Of a DNA stretch of 64,000 nucleotides, positions 12,082-25,369 are shown one piece after another. Position 1 is the stretch's first letter. The number at the start of each line of letters is the position of its first letter. Source of the DNA: Theobroma cacao (taxonomy: Eukaryota; Streptophyta; Magnoliopsida; Malvales; Malvaceae). The notes beneath the pieces were generated by a model that saw nothing but the letters and a program-made list of their open reading frames with translations, was not told the DNA's origin and did no database searches. Both the position numbers and the translations under genes were made by a program. The stretch covers positions 39,381,315 through 39,445,314 of the forward strand of contig NC_030851.1 of assembly GCF_000208745.1 (NCBI RefSeq), written 5' to 3'.

Positions 12082-15063
12082 TCAGAATGTGCCATATTCC
12101 AAAAGATGCCTCAGCTCAGGTGCACTGCTGCAGGCCTGCTTTGCTGGAAGCTGTGCTATTTCTATAAGTATCTTGTGCAAACCTTGAGGCCTTGAGAAGA
12201 AAGGGGCATGATCAGAACCCTTAAGCTGGAAGACTTGTTCTGGTGGATTGGATTTTATCATGGCTTCCTGTAAAGGGATAGCAATGGCACGATCTTCCTG
12301 AGTTTTTACATAGAAGCGTCGGATGGAGCCATAGTTCATATCAGAAAGTGAAAGCTTCTCTAAAACCGGCGCGAAAGGGATTGGTCTCATTGATACTGAT
12401 GCCAGGGCAACATCCTGGGGAAGACAAAAGATTTAGCATCCTTAGCAATGACATTACAAACTCGATGTAGAAATGTTGCAAGCAAGTACACAAGCAGTCA
12501 CTTTCCCAACAGCAATGGTAATTTTTGGAGACGGTACCTTAGCTGAACTTTGATTGAAGAACAAGTCTCTCAATGATGTTTTGTCGAGATCAACAGCAGT
12601 TGGAGGGTTGTTATTACCGTTGGCATACAAAAATATCTGAGCCTGTCGCATCAGATCATTCGAGCCCGTCTGGTATATAAAGTGAAGTATCAGCATACAT
12701 TGATGCAGAAAGCAGTTCAAAGAACTTTGTTTTCAGGATCAGGAACTTAACCATGGAGTCCTACCACTTTTAAGTAACAGAAATACTACTCAACCTTATT
12801 CTACCATAACTTTTGATCATACTGAAAAAAACCACATCTCAAGCAAAAGGTTTCAGTGCCCCAGAAATTGGACATTTGCAGATGATAGCTTGGTGAATTA
12901 ATAAGAACTAGTTACGGTCAACAGTTTCGTTCATCATTAACTTGAGTTGTGTCAGTCTGATTATTAAGATAATCTGAGGCAGTTTCGACAGCTAGATGAT
13001 TTCGAGTTGAATGTATAAAATGCCATGAGCCGAACCTGTTGGGAGAACATATCCAGGGTACTCTGGCCACTAGTCAACATTGCTGCAGCAACAAAAATAG
13101 CTTTTGCAATCTTAGATGGATACAACTCCATCACAAAGGAGATACAAGCACCACCAAAATCATGTCCCACCAAAAGGACCTGCAGTTTATTTTGAAATCA
13201 AGACTGGTATGATCAATCAAACATACAGATTAATCTGCTAGCTGATGCATACGCATATTTCTTTTAAATTCACTTTGAAAATATTGAAATCACCAAACCT
13301 TCTTCCCATCTTCTAGCTTGTCAAAGATATCAGTGAGTGGCTTTACATACTGTGCCAAAGAAGTGATGCTGTTTGTATCAAAAGAACTAACTCCAGAACC
13401 AGTCAAGTCAACAGCATCGACTTTGAACCCACTTTCCTCCAAAAGTGTCATTGTTTTGTACCAACACCAAGCACCAAAACCACCTCCATGGACAAGCACA
13501 AGATGGTTGGTTTCAAGACCATGAATCTTGACTCCCTGGAGGAAGAATTTTTTATTAACTAGCTAGGTAAGTTCTTAAATTTTATATATAATAAGAATGA
13601 GAAATTAGATTCAATGAAGCATATTATATGCTTCAGGAGACTTGATTTTCTCTTTGCAAAATTCAAAGGTGACCTATACCCATTTGAATGTGAATGATCC
13701 ACCGTTCTTTGTTGAACATTTCAACCATCTGATGACAACACCCAAGATGGAAAATAGATGTAAATTAGACATAAATATAGAAAAACTTTCCCATGGCTAA
13801 AAATTCAGCAATAACGCCACCACTACCAGGTTACTACTAGAACAGGTTTGAATCAAAGAATCAACACTTTGACCAACTTGAGTCAAGTGTTATGGCTATA
13901 TAAGAATGATTGAAGGCAAATTTTATTCAAATTAAAGAAAGTAATCCACCACATAAATCCCCATATCCTCTATTTTAAGATCTTAGCATAAAGGGAACAA
14001 AAAAAAAAAAAGACTAACTAAATTTTGAAGGGAAATAGGATTGGAAGCCCTCTAAATAACACCAAATAAATATAATGTTTCTTTTCAAAAATAGAAATAA
14101 AAGTCTATTATACAATGGTGCACATGTTGTCAAGAATTTTGAATTATTTTACTATCTCAACAAGGATATATTTATTTTCTTCTAGTATTAATTTGACTAA
14201 GAAACTCAAATGATTTAATAACCTTCCTCATTCTCTAAGGTGCATGCCAAGATTTTTCTTTTAATTAATTAGGGATTTCCTAACTTTTAAAAATTATTGA
14301 GATTTAAAAATTTAACGTGTTAATTAAATCTCAATTTAAATTTTTATATTTTATTTTTCAAACAATCTCGATATTTTTCATAGTTTTCAATTAATAAGAA
14401 TGGATATGAGTATGATTGTTAAAATGGGTTTAAGTCGATTACTATTAACAAATTAAATTTAAGCTTTCTGAAAATTACGGTCCGAAAAATTACTATGGTA
14501 CTTTAACTATGATTAATAAACATGAGAATTTATATTCATAAATAAAAAAGTTAATTGAAATATAATTAGAAAAAAAAGGTATGAAAAAAAAATGAGAAAA
14601 ATAGTCAAACCTGCTGGCTGTTGACAAGTTGTTGAGGCCTTAACGTAGGATCGGATGGTGAAGGTTGCCTAGTGCTTGAACTCCTCGGAAAACGATGCTT
14701 CTTCGAACCCGGCGAGGGATGAACGACCGAAGTTGATCGGATAAAAGGAAGAGAGTTGTTGCTCTGATGATGCCGGAACAGCAACGCAGCGGCAATAGCT
14801 TGTTCTTGGATGACAGCAGACTCATGTTGGTCAAGGTCAAGACTCCCTGCTGATGATGCTCTCCTCTTGTCCCTCTCCTTCCTCGAGGAAGAAGAAGTAA
14901 ACGAAGACAAAAAGCTCGGCCTTGCATTAAACGAAGGTGTGAAGGCGGCGGAGGAGGAAGTGGCGGGGCGGGAGGGTAGAGGGCGTGGCGGAGGATACCT
15001 TGAAGCTCTCCTCGGGGACGCTTTTCGATCATCAGGATATATACAACCGAACGTATTTCCCAT
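12082..15063 (-). CDS. MES11-type alpha/beta-hydrolase (putative methylesterase) with N-terminal extension
   Basis: Five exons (15063-14611, 13535-13299, 13179-13036, 12669-12538, 12414-12082), all joined in phase 0, give 432 residues. Residues 1-151 are a Ser/Pro/Arg-rich extension beginning MGNTFGC, which resembles an N-myristoylation plus palmitoylation signal. The hydrolase domain follows, with HGGGFGAWCWYK (oxyanion region), DLTGSG, the nucleophile elbow GHDFGG (residues 235-240), a candidate acid Asp363 and the catalytic His391 in KGSDH. The nucleophile Ser of SABP2-type methylesterases is replaced by Asp237. As I recall, the Arabidopsis MES11-15 clade shares this change and is called chloroplastic, which fits poorly with a myristoylation signal. 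Substrate and activity are unknown. An in-frame ATG six codons upstream (15081) is an alternative start. Confidence 0.85.
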
Positions 15064-15086
15064 ATTCAAAATTCCTTTCAAATTAC

Positions 15087-15103
15087 TATATATATATATA
15101 TAT
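15087..15103. repeat. (TA)n microsatellite in 5' leader
   Basis: Eight TA units lie about 20-40 bases upstream of the methylesterase-like start codon, in its presumed 5' UTR or core promoter. Likely length-polymorphic. Confidence 0.8.
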
Positions 15104-15219
15104 GTCTGCTGTTCCTGTTAATCCAAAGAGAAGACAGAAGAGGAAGGGAAGTGTTGGAGCTGAGATCGTGGCGTTGTTTTGTTTCTTTATTAAGTTCTCT
15201 TTGCATGTGGTGCAGAAAT

Positions 15220-16887
15220 GAGAGAAGGGCGAAGAATGCAATTTATGAATGAGACAAACTGGCCGGAGTTATATTATTGGCTTAATTTTTCTAACTTATT
15301 AATACGTCAAAAAAAATTAAATGAAATTAAAAATATTCAAATATTGAAATTATTTAAAAAATTGAATTTATTTCGTGATAAAATTTGTTGTCTTTATCGA
15401 GATAGTAAATTAAGATAATGATTATATTTTTTAATCTTCAAGAATCGTCTAATTTGAAGATATAAATTTTAATTAACACATTATCGAGATAATTATCCTC
15501 TCTTTGTAAAAAACTTAAATTGCTTTGAAAATTCAAGATTTTATTCTTCGACTCACAACTTTTTTTATTATTTATTTATTTTTTCATTTTGAATATTTTA
15601 TATTTTATATATATTTATTTAACACTCAAACATTTAACTAATTGATTAGTACATAACCACCTGTTTAAAGAATAAAATTCGAATCCCCTTCTCCAATTAT
15701 AAAAAATATATATATTTATTTAAAGAATAATATAAAAATAAATAATAAAAGGATCGATCAAACTAAACATTCTGTGGTTGAGTACCCTCAAAGAGCAGCA
15801 AAAGGCTCAATAGTAGGGCTTTGTTTCCAAAGAATTTTCAATAGATTTTTGGTATAATTTTCTTTAAAGAAGCTGCAAGTATGTCCCCTCATTGTTCTAA
15901 CATCATCATTATATGCCAATGAGTTAAATGACAAGAAAGCTGCATGAAGATACATAATTTAGAGATTCAAATACTAAACATTACAATCTGTTAAAAGTAA
16001 TGGGAATATTCATGATTGAAGCAAACTGGGTTTCAAAAATATTCTAAGCCTTTACAGGTATTCTTTGGTTCTAAAATGGGGGTGATATCTACTACTACAG
16101 GGGCAAGGAAGCCAATTGGCCTTTGTAACTTTACAGGTAGCACTCCTGAAGAAAATACAAAGGAGTAGTGGCTAACTGGAGATATCATTACAAACAAATG
16201 AAAGTTGTAAAAGAATTAGTCCGTGATGTGAGGAGTTAGTTGGTACCATGACTGACTTACAATGTCGCCACGAGCCTATCATGATGAAGAGTAAGTTGAG
16301 TTCTCAACTTCTCAAAATCCAACAGCTTGGATTCCTTCAGCTGGAGATGCCAAAATTCATAACTCCGTCCCAAGAATGTAGATGGGAAAACCCTTTGCAA
16401 GGACTCCCTTCGTCAACACTCATATCGGAAATCCCATGGAACTCTATCCGAAAGCTATAGCTATTCAGGGGTTGAGAAAATTTCAAAATTCTCAGCTATC
16501 TGGGAGAGCATAACTGAATTCCATTGTCCAAATGATATCATCATGGCCACTTCTCCCAAAGGCAAAATATAGATATCAACCCAAGAATGCCAATCCTCCA
16601 ACCAACATCTTTTGCTGTTGCACGACAGAAATTGAATAATCAAAGAGCAGCTCTAGGAATTATTATAATCAAAGGGTAAGGCGTCAGGACTAATTCATGC
16701 CAATTCAAATACTTAATGTGTCCCATTTAAACTATAGGTACCCAAGGCAGGGAACATATTCACCTCAAATTAACCAGTTCCAAAGGAAAAGTCTAAAGCC
16801 AATGATTTAGGGCATCAACGCAGATGATCAAATCATGAACCAAAACAATACTGCAAGTAAATTACCTGTTAATACTCATAAGAGACA
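15220..16887. other. Intergenic and helicase 3' flank; no recognised gene
   Basis: 15220-15780 is AT-rich spacer. About 15790-16887 is less AT-rich and probably contains the 3' UTR of the helicase gene on the minus strand. Two short facing open frames near 16250-16640 show no family resemblance I can name. Confidence 0.5.
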
Positions 16888-19800
16888 TTACTCCTGCCTG
16901 GCATAATAGTGGGGGGCTAACTCAGTCAACCAAAAGCCATCAATTATTGTTACATTGCGGATGTACTCCTTAGAAGTTTTGACAAACTCGTTGAAAATAA
17001 TGCAGTCAGCTTTAGTGTGGAATAATACAGAAGTAGGGTGGATGTGCACCACCTCACCACTTGCCAAAGCCCTGCCATTTGAATATGTAAATGTGAGAGG
17101 TAGCTTGTAAGGACATACTGAATAACCAAACTAACAAAACCTGAAAATCTAAGAGCAAAGTGAAGATAAAACATGGAGATAACAAGCTAGAAAACATGAG
17201 TACATCCTTAAAAAGGAATGCTTGTCTAGAAAGAGTTACTATTAGATGAACTCGACAAGCTTGCCAAAGAAATATCAAAACCAATCAAAGTGTATTTGAA
17301 ACCTGTATGTTTTGTTGGGCTGCTTCAAAGCTGCATTAAGGAAAAAAGCAGCAGCAAGGCATCTACGGAACTGAAGTGTGTCATCTCCGCAAGAAGAAAT
17401 ACAAAGGCCCATTTGTTCAACATGTTGTTGGATTTGACTGCAGTAAACCACCTAATTAACTTAGAGATGCTTACTTATAGGTCTTTGGATACAACTTCCC
17501 AAATAAAACAACATAAGAATTACTAATTACCAAATTATTATATATCTAGGATCTTTTAAAAGAATACCCTGGACCCTTATTTAACAGGAGCATGTTTATT
17601 GAATGTGAAAGTCCAAAAAATTAAATATGAGTTTCTGTGAGTCCAACCTGTGGATGTCGCGAGCATGTCTCAAAGAACGGCTACTGATAAAGTTTTCCTT
17701 GCACCATTTTCTAAGAATTTTTTCATGCTTGTCTTTGCCAACCTCTGACTTTCTCTTCTCCAATAAATCATTAGATGCTCGGTATACATTTATCAAAGTG
17801 AGATGGTCTCCCTCAGGACTTGCAAAGCAATTCTTTGCAGTTCTTGCCTGGCCAATAAGAAAAAGTATGTTATGGTTTTTTATCATTAATAGGAAAAGAG
17901 GAACACAGCAATGGAGCAAAACAAATAAGACCACATGCATGATGATGATAAAACTTTGCAATACACAAACACATGCCTCATTTTTCTTCTCACGCGGCTC
18001 ATAAAAAATAGATTCTACTGAGAGCATTGCAACAGCAATCAACATTTCTTCTAGGCAGTTGAACTGGCTAGCTAGGATGAGAGCTTTAGAATAAATGGGA
18101 TCTAATGGGAGACGAGCCATTTGATGACCAACTGGATCTGACAGTTTGCAGTCATCTGTTAAAGCACCTAGCAAGATCAACTCCTCCACTGATCTTTTAA
18201 TAGCAGCCCTGTCCAAATGTGAAATAGAATCATTCATCATTATTCACCACAGAATAAAGGGAAATTTAAGCAGCATTAAAAAAAATCCACTTTATCTAAA
18301 TTTGTTGAATGGCTAACCACATTGGAAAAGAAAGTTACAAATTTATTCAGAACTACCAAACATTATCTCTCAAATCAGTGCCATAAAGCTCAAACACTAG
18401 ACACCAAATTGATGAATACACAAGAAGCCAATAACATATACGAACTAACAGAGAGAAAGTACATTTTGAGATAAGGCCTATTTTCTGGTGTGACTAAATA
18501 AGTGGAAGAGGAGTTCAAGTCTTCAAACCAGATGCTTGTACAAGAATGTTAATTTATTAGACATCTACATCACCTCTCTCATGACCATGATTTGGCAAGA
18601 TCCTGAGCAAGCAATAATCTGTATTACTTATGTTAAGATCCCCAGGTTGTACGGGTTTTACCAAATTACAAACAGCCCAAAGCCAACTTCAAGAACCAAC
18701 CAACTGCAACAACACATTGACATAATTTTTAACTACTAAGACTTTCGATGCAATGTTTTCTTCATTAATAATATTACCAAAAACAACAATAAGGGGCCTG
18801 CCATCTGGTTTTGTCCATAGTGGACGGGTAGCTTTCAAGTTGGGGACACTAGAAGCCACTACAAGGAAAGAGGAAGAACAGACAGATAAAATTGGGTAGA
18901 TCAATTTATCACATATGATATGTAAAAGATGATAGATAAAGCAAAAGACATCAACACAATTAGCTGAAATTAACCTAATATGATTTCATATTGATGCTTG
19001 AGTAATAATTCATCCACAAAAATGCACAAATATGCAACTAAATTAAAGAAAACGTAAAGGTGTTCACCTTGAGGGTTTTTCTATGAAGTCAAATCCAAAA
19101 ATATCATCAACACCCAGGGCCTTGAGCTGCAAAATGACATTCGAGAGGTTGCACCTTTTAATCTCGGGCTTGGTTGAATCCTCAAGCTTCTCAAACTCGC
19201 TCTCTGGGTAGAGACGGAAACACTTTCCACGTCCGTCACGCCCTGCACGTCCACTATAGGAAGAAAATTATTGTCATTATGGATTATTTTTTAAAAGCCA
19301 TCATCTTATCTATCCACGTTTGCCAAGTATCTTCGATTATAACAACAAGAGAAGTGAACCACAAAGAAAAAATTAAATGCAGGCTACAATGTTGAAGCAT
19401 AAAGCAGAAACACACAGTTTAAGACAAAATACTAGCAATATGCAACAAGTTAAGACTTAAGACTCCCTCAACTCTTCTTGAAAACAAGTCAATAAACTGA
19501 GATCAATCAAGGCTTAAATGTAAAAAGAATGTTTATTGTTCATATCCTACCTTCTTTGGAGTGCTTGTGCTTTTGAAGTTGGAACAACAATCAATGATTC
19601 CATCCCTTTGATCGGATCATAGCAGCGTGCTTTTACAACTCCAGGATCTATAACATACTTAACTCCAGGTATTGTCACTGATGTCTCAGCAATATTGGTT
19701 GCTAATATAACCTAAACAGAACCATATATTGACAGGATTAACTGATCACCCAATTGAAAGTTTCATTTAATACATTTTTCACTAACAGTTGAGAGTTTTA

Positions 19801-22167
19801 AATGACAAACTAAAATGAAAAAAGGGAGGGAAGCAAAACAAGAGATGTTGGAGTAGTGCCAGAGAACAAAAAATGGCCTATAAGACCACAAGTTCTGCAG
19901 GTGCACCTCAAAGCTAGGAGTATTTTTGAAGCTAAAGGCAGCTTTAAGGTAAAATTGCATCATGCTGTAACATAAGATTTACTGGTATGATTTACAGAGA
20001 TTGCATTTGGAGAATATATGCACTTGCTATCTCTATTTCATTTAACATTAAGAACAATCTGGTTAAAAATAAATTTAATAGTGTACACTCATTACATTGA
20101 AGTTAATTCTCGAACTGGCAACATATTATACAGAGTGGGTATTTACTACATTAATTATATACACAAAGAACACCAGTTTATACACATGGTAAAAGATAAT
20201 TACGAAGCTACCTTACGGAAACCTGCAGGAGCAGGTGCAAAAACTCGCATTTGCTGTTCTGAAGGAAGAGACGAAAATATAGGAGCTGTTGACATTTTTC
20301 GACTATCTTCAGGTAATTGTCGTAAATTGTCCTGGATTTGCTTTTCAACAGATTCGATCTCTTCTTGCCCAGTCAAAAATACAAGAATGTCACCAGGGGC
20401 CTCCTCTAAATGAATCTAATACAGTAAAGAAAGGCACAGATCAGGACCCTTATGATTATATTTAACCAAAATATTTTAATGCTCCCAGAAGGAGCATTTT
20501 TCAGGCAAAAACAAGGAGATAGAGTCCAACAAATATATAAAAATGTATATGGAAATACTTTCAACATTTACCACACAGAAGAACAAAAATTACAATAAAC
20601 AAAATAATTTATCAATTCAAGAACACAATACAGAGACTCAGACAGAATAAATGTGGACACATGCATGGCTGATTAAAAGTTTCTTTCTTTGATAAGCAGA
20701 AAAGAATTTGGGTAAACATAAATCAATTGCCATTCAACTTGAACTCTGAACCCCAGAACCAGGGCAAAGATGCAGAACCAATAAAGACAATTCTAAAGAG
20801 CACTGATAACTACCTGGAAAATGGTGATAATTGCTGAATCTAAATAATCAGTCTGAGGATTGACAGTATAAAATATATCCACTGGAAACTGTCGACCTTG
20901 AATGTGAACTGCTCTTGCACCACCAAAGTATTCAGAGAACACACGTGCATCCAAGCTGGCAGACATGATGATTAATTTCAAAGGAGGTAATTTCCTCCCC
21001 TCGCATTGCTTTAAAACACTGATGCATGGATCAGCGTTTTCTTTCTCCAAGATTGCACCATCACTTGCCCTCTTATGACCTACACTAGTATGGTCTCTTA
21101 TATATTTGGACCTCACATTGTGTACCTTTTTCAGCAAACCCAACAATACATCAGTGTGGACAGTTCTCTCATGAGCTTCGTCAACAACGATCACTGAATA
21201 CTTAGAGAGATATGGATCCAATAATGCCTCCCTGAAAGAGCAGAAAACCTCATATCAGCTCACATCTAACCAAATAATCCAAGGTAACACTTCAAATGGT
21301 TGTTAACCCATCATATTACAGTTATGCAGTAATTCTAATGTTCATTAGCAATTTCATCAATATAAATCCAAATAAAACTAAGGTGTATCATCATGAAAAA
21401 TACTTTTAAAAAGAAAAAGAAGATTACCTAAGAAGTAATCCATCAGTCATGTACTTGATACTTGTTGAGCTAGAAGTGACATCCTCAAACCTAATAGAAT
21501 ACCCAACTTTCTGCCCCAACTCAACACCACATTCCTCAGCTACCCTTTTCGCAACAGTAACAGCAGCAACACGCCTAGGCTGCGTTATCCCAACAGTTTT
21601 CCCACCACGGCAGAACCCAGCATTGAATAAAAACTGAGGTATCTCTACATAGAAACATACCACCCTATAAATATCACCACATTATCAAATTCAACAAACA
21701 AATTAAAACAGCAAAAGAAAGAAAGAAAGAAAGAATACTACTACTCACGGGTTGTTTTCCCACTTCCAGTTTCACCAACAATGATTAAGTTATCATGTTT
21801 CCGAACCTCCTCAATAAGTCTTCTCTCAACTAGAAGAGTAAAAAGGAACAACCTTTCTTTACCATAAAATCATAAACGCGATAACCTTTAAAAGGAAGAG
21901 ATTTTTAGTAATCAAACAAACCTGAAGCAATAGGAAGAGACTTCCGCTGCTCTAAAATCTTCCGACTCCTGCAAAATTAAAATAATAATTAGATTCAAAA
22001 TTGGATTTTTATTTAGTTTTTCTCCCCAATTTTCTCAGAAAAGAAAGGAAAGAAAACTGAAGAAAGGACCTGGCAAAGAAGTTGGGTTTATTGTTGTTGT
22101 TGTTGTTGTGGTTAAAGGAGAGGTTGCCGTTGGCGCTGGGGTTTGGGGTTTGCGCCATTGATGGCAT
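16888..22167 (-). CDS. DEAH10: DEAH-box RNA helicase, DHX33/DEAH10 type
   Basis: ATP-dependent RNA helicase of the DEAH/RHA group. Twelve exons can be joined with continuous frame: 22167-22070, 21968-21922, 21829-21749, 21644-21428, 21231-20814, 20415-20212, 19711-19551, 19253-19068, 18208-17977, 17847-17648, 17437-17303 and 17071-16888, giving 720 residues (DHX33 is about 707). Motifs in order: Walker [11 protein letters not shown] (residues 67-76), [12 protein letters not shown] (165-168), SAS, the helicase C domain with [13 protein letters not shown] and [14 protein letters not shown], then the HA2/OB region ([15 protein letters not shown]-type, FNEFV...YIRNVT). It ends PHYYARQE. The intron between exons 9 and 10 uses a GC donor and is open in frame (see findings). 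The role, perhaps in ribosome biogenesis or splicing, is inferred from relatives. The first 33 residues are Asn-rich and low-complexity. Confidence 0.9.
21717..21735. repeat. (GAAA)n microsatellite in helicase intron 3
   Basis: About four to five GAAA units within an intron of the helicase gene. Confidence 0.7.
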
Positions 22168-22299
22168 CTTTGCTCTACAAGAGAAGAAGAAAGACGACCT
22201 TTTTACTTTGACCCAAACGAATACGTACTTCAATTTAAAACCCTGTTTTTGCTGTAACAAAAACTATTTTTTTAAAAAATTTAGTTGTTAGATGAAATA

Positions 22300-24598
22300 A
22301 ATATATTAATTTATTTTTTGAAAGTTAAATATATTAATTATTATATCTAAATTTTTAAAATAGAACTTAATATATTAATTAGACTTCGCAATTTTATACG
22401 CAATATGACACGAGTTTAAGCAGGTTGGGATTTAAGATAATCGTATTTCGTGTATTAATTATGTTAAATCCACTTAAAATATTTTAGATATAATTAATTA
22501 ATCGTATTATCGTGTATTCCTACAATTATTACTTATTTACTTAATCATGTTTACGTGTCATGTAGACGCGTTTAGTATGCGGTTAAGAATCATTTATTGA
22601 TTTATATAAATAATAATATTTTTATAATGATTAAGATTTATTGATATTAAATTTTATTATATTTTGTATAGATTATGATATTTAAAATTTTTTGTTATAA
22701 ATTTGAATAATATAATTATATTTTAGCACATATTTTAATTTAATCGTGTTAATTATATATGTCGTGTATTAATCATATCAATCATATAAACAAGTCATAA
22801 ATTGTATAAATTTTAATCGTATTTATAGTGTCATATCATATAAAATTTACCTTAACATTACACGTTTATTATATATATCCATGTACGTATTTAAGACACG
22901 ATTAATTAATTGTATCGTGTTTATATTTATCTATATAACTATTAATACTATATGTTTACATAACACAGTTAAGATATAAATACACGAATTACCAAGTCTA
23001 GTTCAAACTTTAGATAACTTATTTTCTTTTCTTTTTTTACAATTCTCAATTTAAGTTAAAATATACAATTAAATAATTACATTTACATTTTTTTGACCAT
23101 TAATTGTTTATGTTTTTGCTCTCTTGTTCCATTGCCATAAGAACTTTTCTCTTTTTCAAAAAATTGCAACTTTCTAAGGTTTTTTTTTTTGTTTTGAAAT
23201 AGATAATTATCCTTTCAATTGTTGATCAACAAATATTATTCATTCTATCCCCAAATGATTTTCACAAAAATTAAAATAAAATTTTTGATTTTAATTAAAA
23301 TTTGAAAAAAATATATTTAATGCTTTTTAATAAACCTCATTTATAATTAAGTGACATTGTCATGTAACTCTATTTATAGTATAAACATATTAAATTCATT
23401 TATAAATCATGAATCTTATAGATCAATTTTGAAATACATAAGGAGGATTTCTCAAAGAGAATGGTCATATAACTAGAAACGATAATAAATAGTATGTAAA
23501 TGGGTATATAATATTATTTGACCGGTTTAAATATAAAGTACTTATAAACAAGTTCAGGTAAGATCTCGATAGTAACTTTAAGGTATCCGTTATTCGAACC
23601 CAATTATAAATAATAAATTTTTTATATTTATTTTTAATATATATTAATTTTTAGAATATATGTATTACTTGTAATTAATAAATTATTTATTAATTTATAA
23701 ATTATCTAAATATAAAATTTACTTTGACCATTTTAATTTTGTAGGCTTTTGGATAGATAGTTTAATGAGGGTATTAATGACTCTTGGTCATTCACCTAAG
23801 CCCATTACACAATGAAAATGCTATCACTAAGTCCTCGATCAATCTGTTGTAGTTAATATAAGCTTAACATCTGTCCCCAAATTTGAAAGAAGTTTATTTT
23901 CTCAATTGGAAATTCAATTAATAATTAAATTTTGGGATTTTGATTTGTTATTAACTTGAAGATATAACAAAATTTCAAGTGTAATTTGTCGAGATTTATT
24001 TATTTTAATTAATTTACATATTTTCTTAAGAATTATATTCTTTCTTGACTTAAAAATTTGAATTATTGGAATTATTGTGTTTATTCCCTTTTAACAAGCA
24101 CTACAAAAAAAAGTTATAATTTAATTATATGTGTGTTTTAACCATAGTGACTATAACAAAAACCAACTCTTGCTTGTAATAATTATCATTTTGAGTTTTT
24201 TTTTTGTTGCTTTTCAAAATTTCATCAAATTAAAAATTTAAAAAGAAAAAATTATAAAAGAAATCTTTTACCATGTCAAATCTAAACTTTAGATTTTCAT
24301 TGATATGAATAAAATGCTTATTGGTATCAATTTTCAACTATACTTTTTACGTGATCGAAATAATACATATAGCATGAGTCATCATATCATATCATGAGCT
24401 ATGATTTGCCAAGTTGTTGGCATGAAAATATGATTTTCACATGATCTGAATGCTTCATTCATCATAACAAATTAGCATTAGCGTGAGCCATGAGTGATCA
24501 AGTTGTTGATGTAGAGAGCACATTATTTTGATGATATTTAACTATATAAGTTAAATAAATTGGGATTTCGTTTCAACTCCCATTAGTAAAATCAGTAA
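22300..24598. other. AT-rich intergenic, repeat-derived, no gene
   Basis: No open frame of note. From about 22390 to 23000 the words CGTGTATTA, ACACGA and their complements recur many times in an AT-rich background, which looks like decayed transposon sequence. The rest is plain AT-rich DNA with a possible CACTA-type end at 24100. Confidence 0.5.
24100..24113 (+). mobile_element. Possible CACTA-type transposon terminus
   Basis: CACTACAAAAAAAA matches the usual start of CACTA (En/Spm) element ends. I find no convincing inverted partner nearby, so this is a lone or truncated end, or chance in AT-rich DNA. Confidence 0.25.
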
Positions 24599-24955
24599 AT
24601 GGCTGACCCTCAACCTAATCAGATACCAAACATTCCTGATGGGGAGTTAACATTTTTATTTACAAAGAATTTGACACATACTGATATATATGATCAGTTG
24701 ATATTTGTAGGAGAAACTAGTCTTTATCTTTTTAACAATATAATGAATGGGGTTGCCAACTTACACACCAAATCATTTTAATCAGGTACAGATTCGATTG
24801 GGAGGAAGTGAAAATTATCGTTTACTCAAAAATGAATGGGCTGAATTCGCTCATCATAATGAATTCGTGGTTGGAGATGCCATTCACTGTTAGGGCATGT
24901 ACAACGGTGGAATTGTGTCTCTTTTTGTTGAAAGGGTAAAAATTATAGTTATCAC
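24599..24955 (+). pseudogene. B3 DNA-binding domain pseudogene
   Basis: From an ATG at 24599 the frame reads MADPQPNQIP..., then FLFTKNLTHTDIYDQL, which resembles the start of a plant B3 domain. It stops at TAA (24778-24780). In the next frame the domain continues as VQIRLGGSENYRLLKNEW, then EFAHHNEFVVGDAIHC, matching the B3 pattern of a Trp followed by Phe, then G-D before the last strand. A TAG follows HC where the family usually has Trp, and GMYNGGIVSLFVER continues after it. So one frameshift and one nonsense codon interrupt an otherwise readable domain of about 110 residues. The parent was probably a REM-like or other single-B3 gene. No intact copy lies in the window. Confidence 0.65.
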
Positions 24956-25369
24956 TTTTTGAATTAGTTCAATTTTTTAATCTTTATTTCTTAATTAAAT
25001 TTGTTTTTTTAAACAGGCTTGATATCTGTTGATTCAAATGGATTGGATCAAAAGAAGATAGTAAACCTTATGAATCGGTTCAATTTATTAGTGTTTCAAG
25101 TTCAATTTATCAGTGTTTTAATTTATCGGTTCAGTTTATAGAGTCTATGTAGTGTCAATTTGTTCATAAGTTTAACTTTATAAGTCTATATGTAAGAGAT
25201 TTTGTTTGCACTCTGTCTTTTGCATCCAAGTTAGATAGAAGAAACATCTAAACAAATTGATCAAGACACGTTTTACCTCATTTTTATTACCCAAATATTC
25301 TGCTGCTGAGCCTCTAATTTTCATCAAGAAGCTGCCTTGGGAGTCTAATCATTATCAAAATGATGGCCC

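Noticed and set aside
14640..15032. 130-codon frame overlapping the methylesterase-like first exon
   Set aside because: Shadow of exon 1 in another frame; the MGNTFGC frame continues in phase through four further exons.
17596..18240. One continuous 214-codon gene on the minus strand
   Set aside because: It is helicase exons 9 and 10 with an open intron between them, not a separate gene; kept as a finding about intron retention.
24061..24598. A full CACTA transposon starting at 24100
   Set aside because: No matching inverted end or transposase text was found; only the single terminal word is present.
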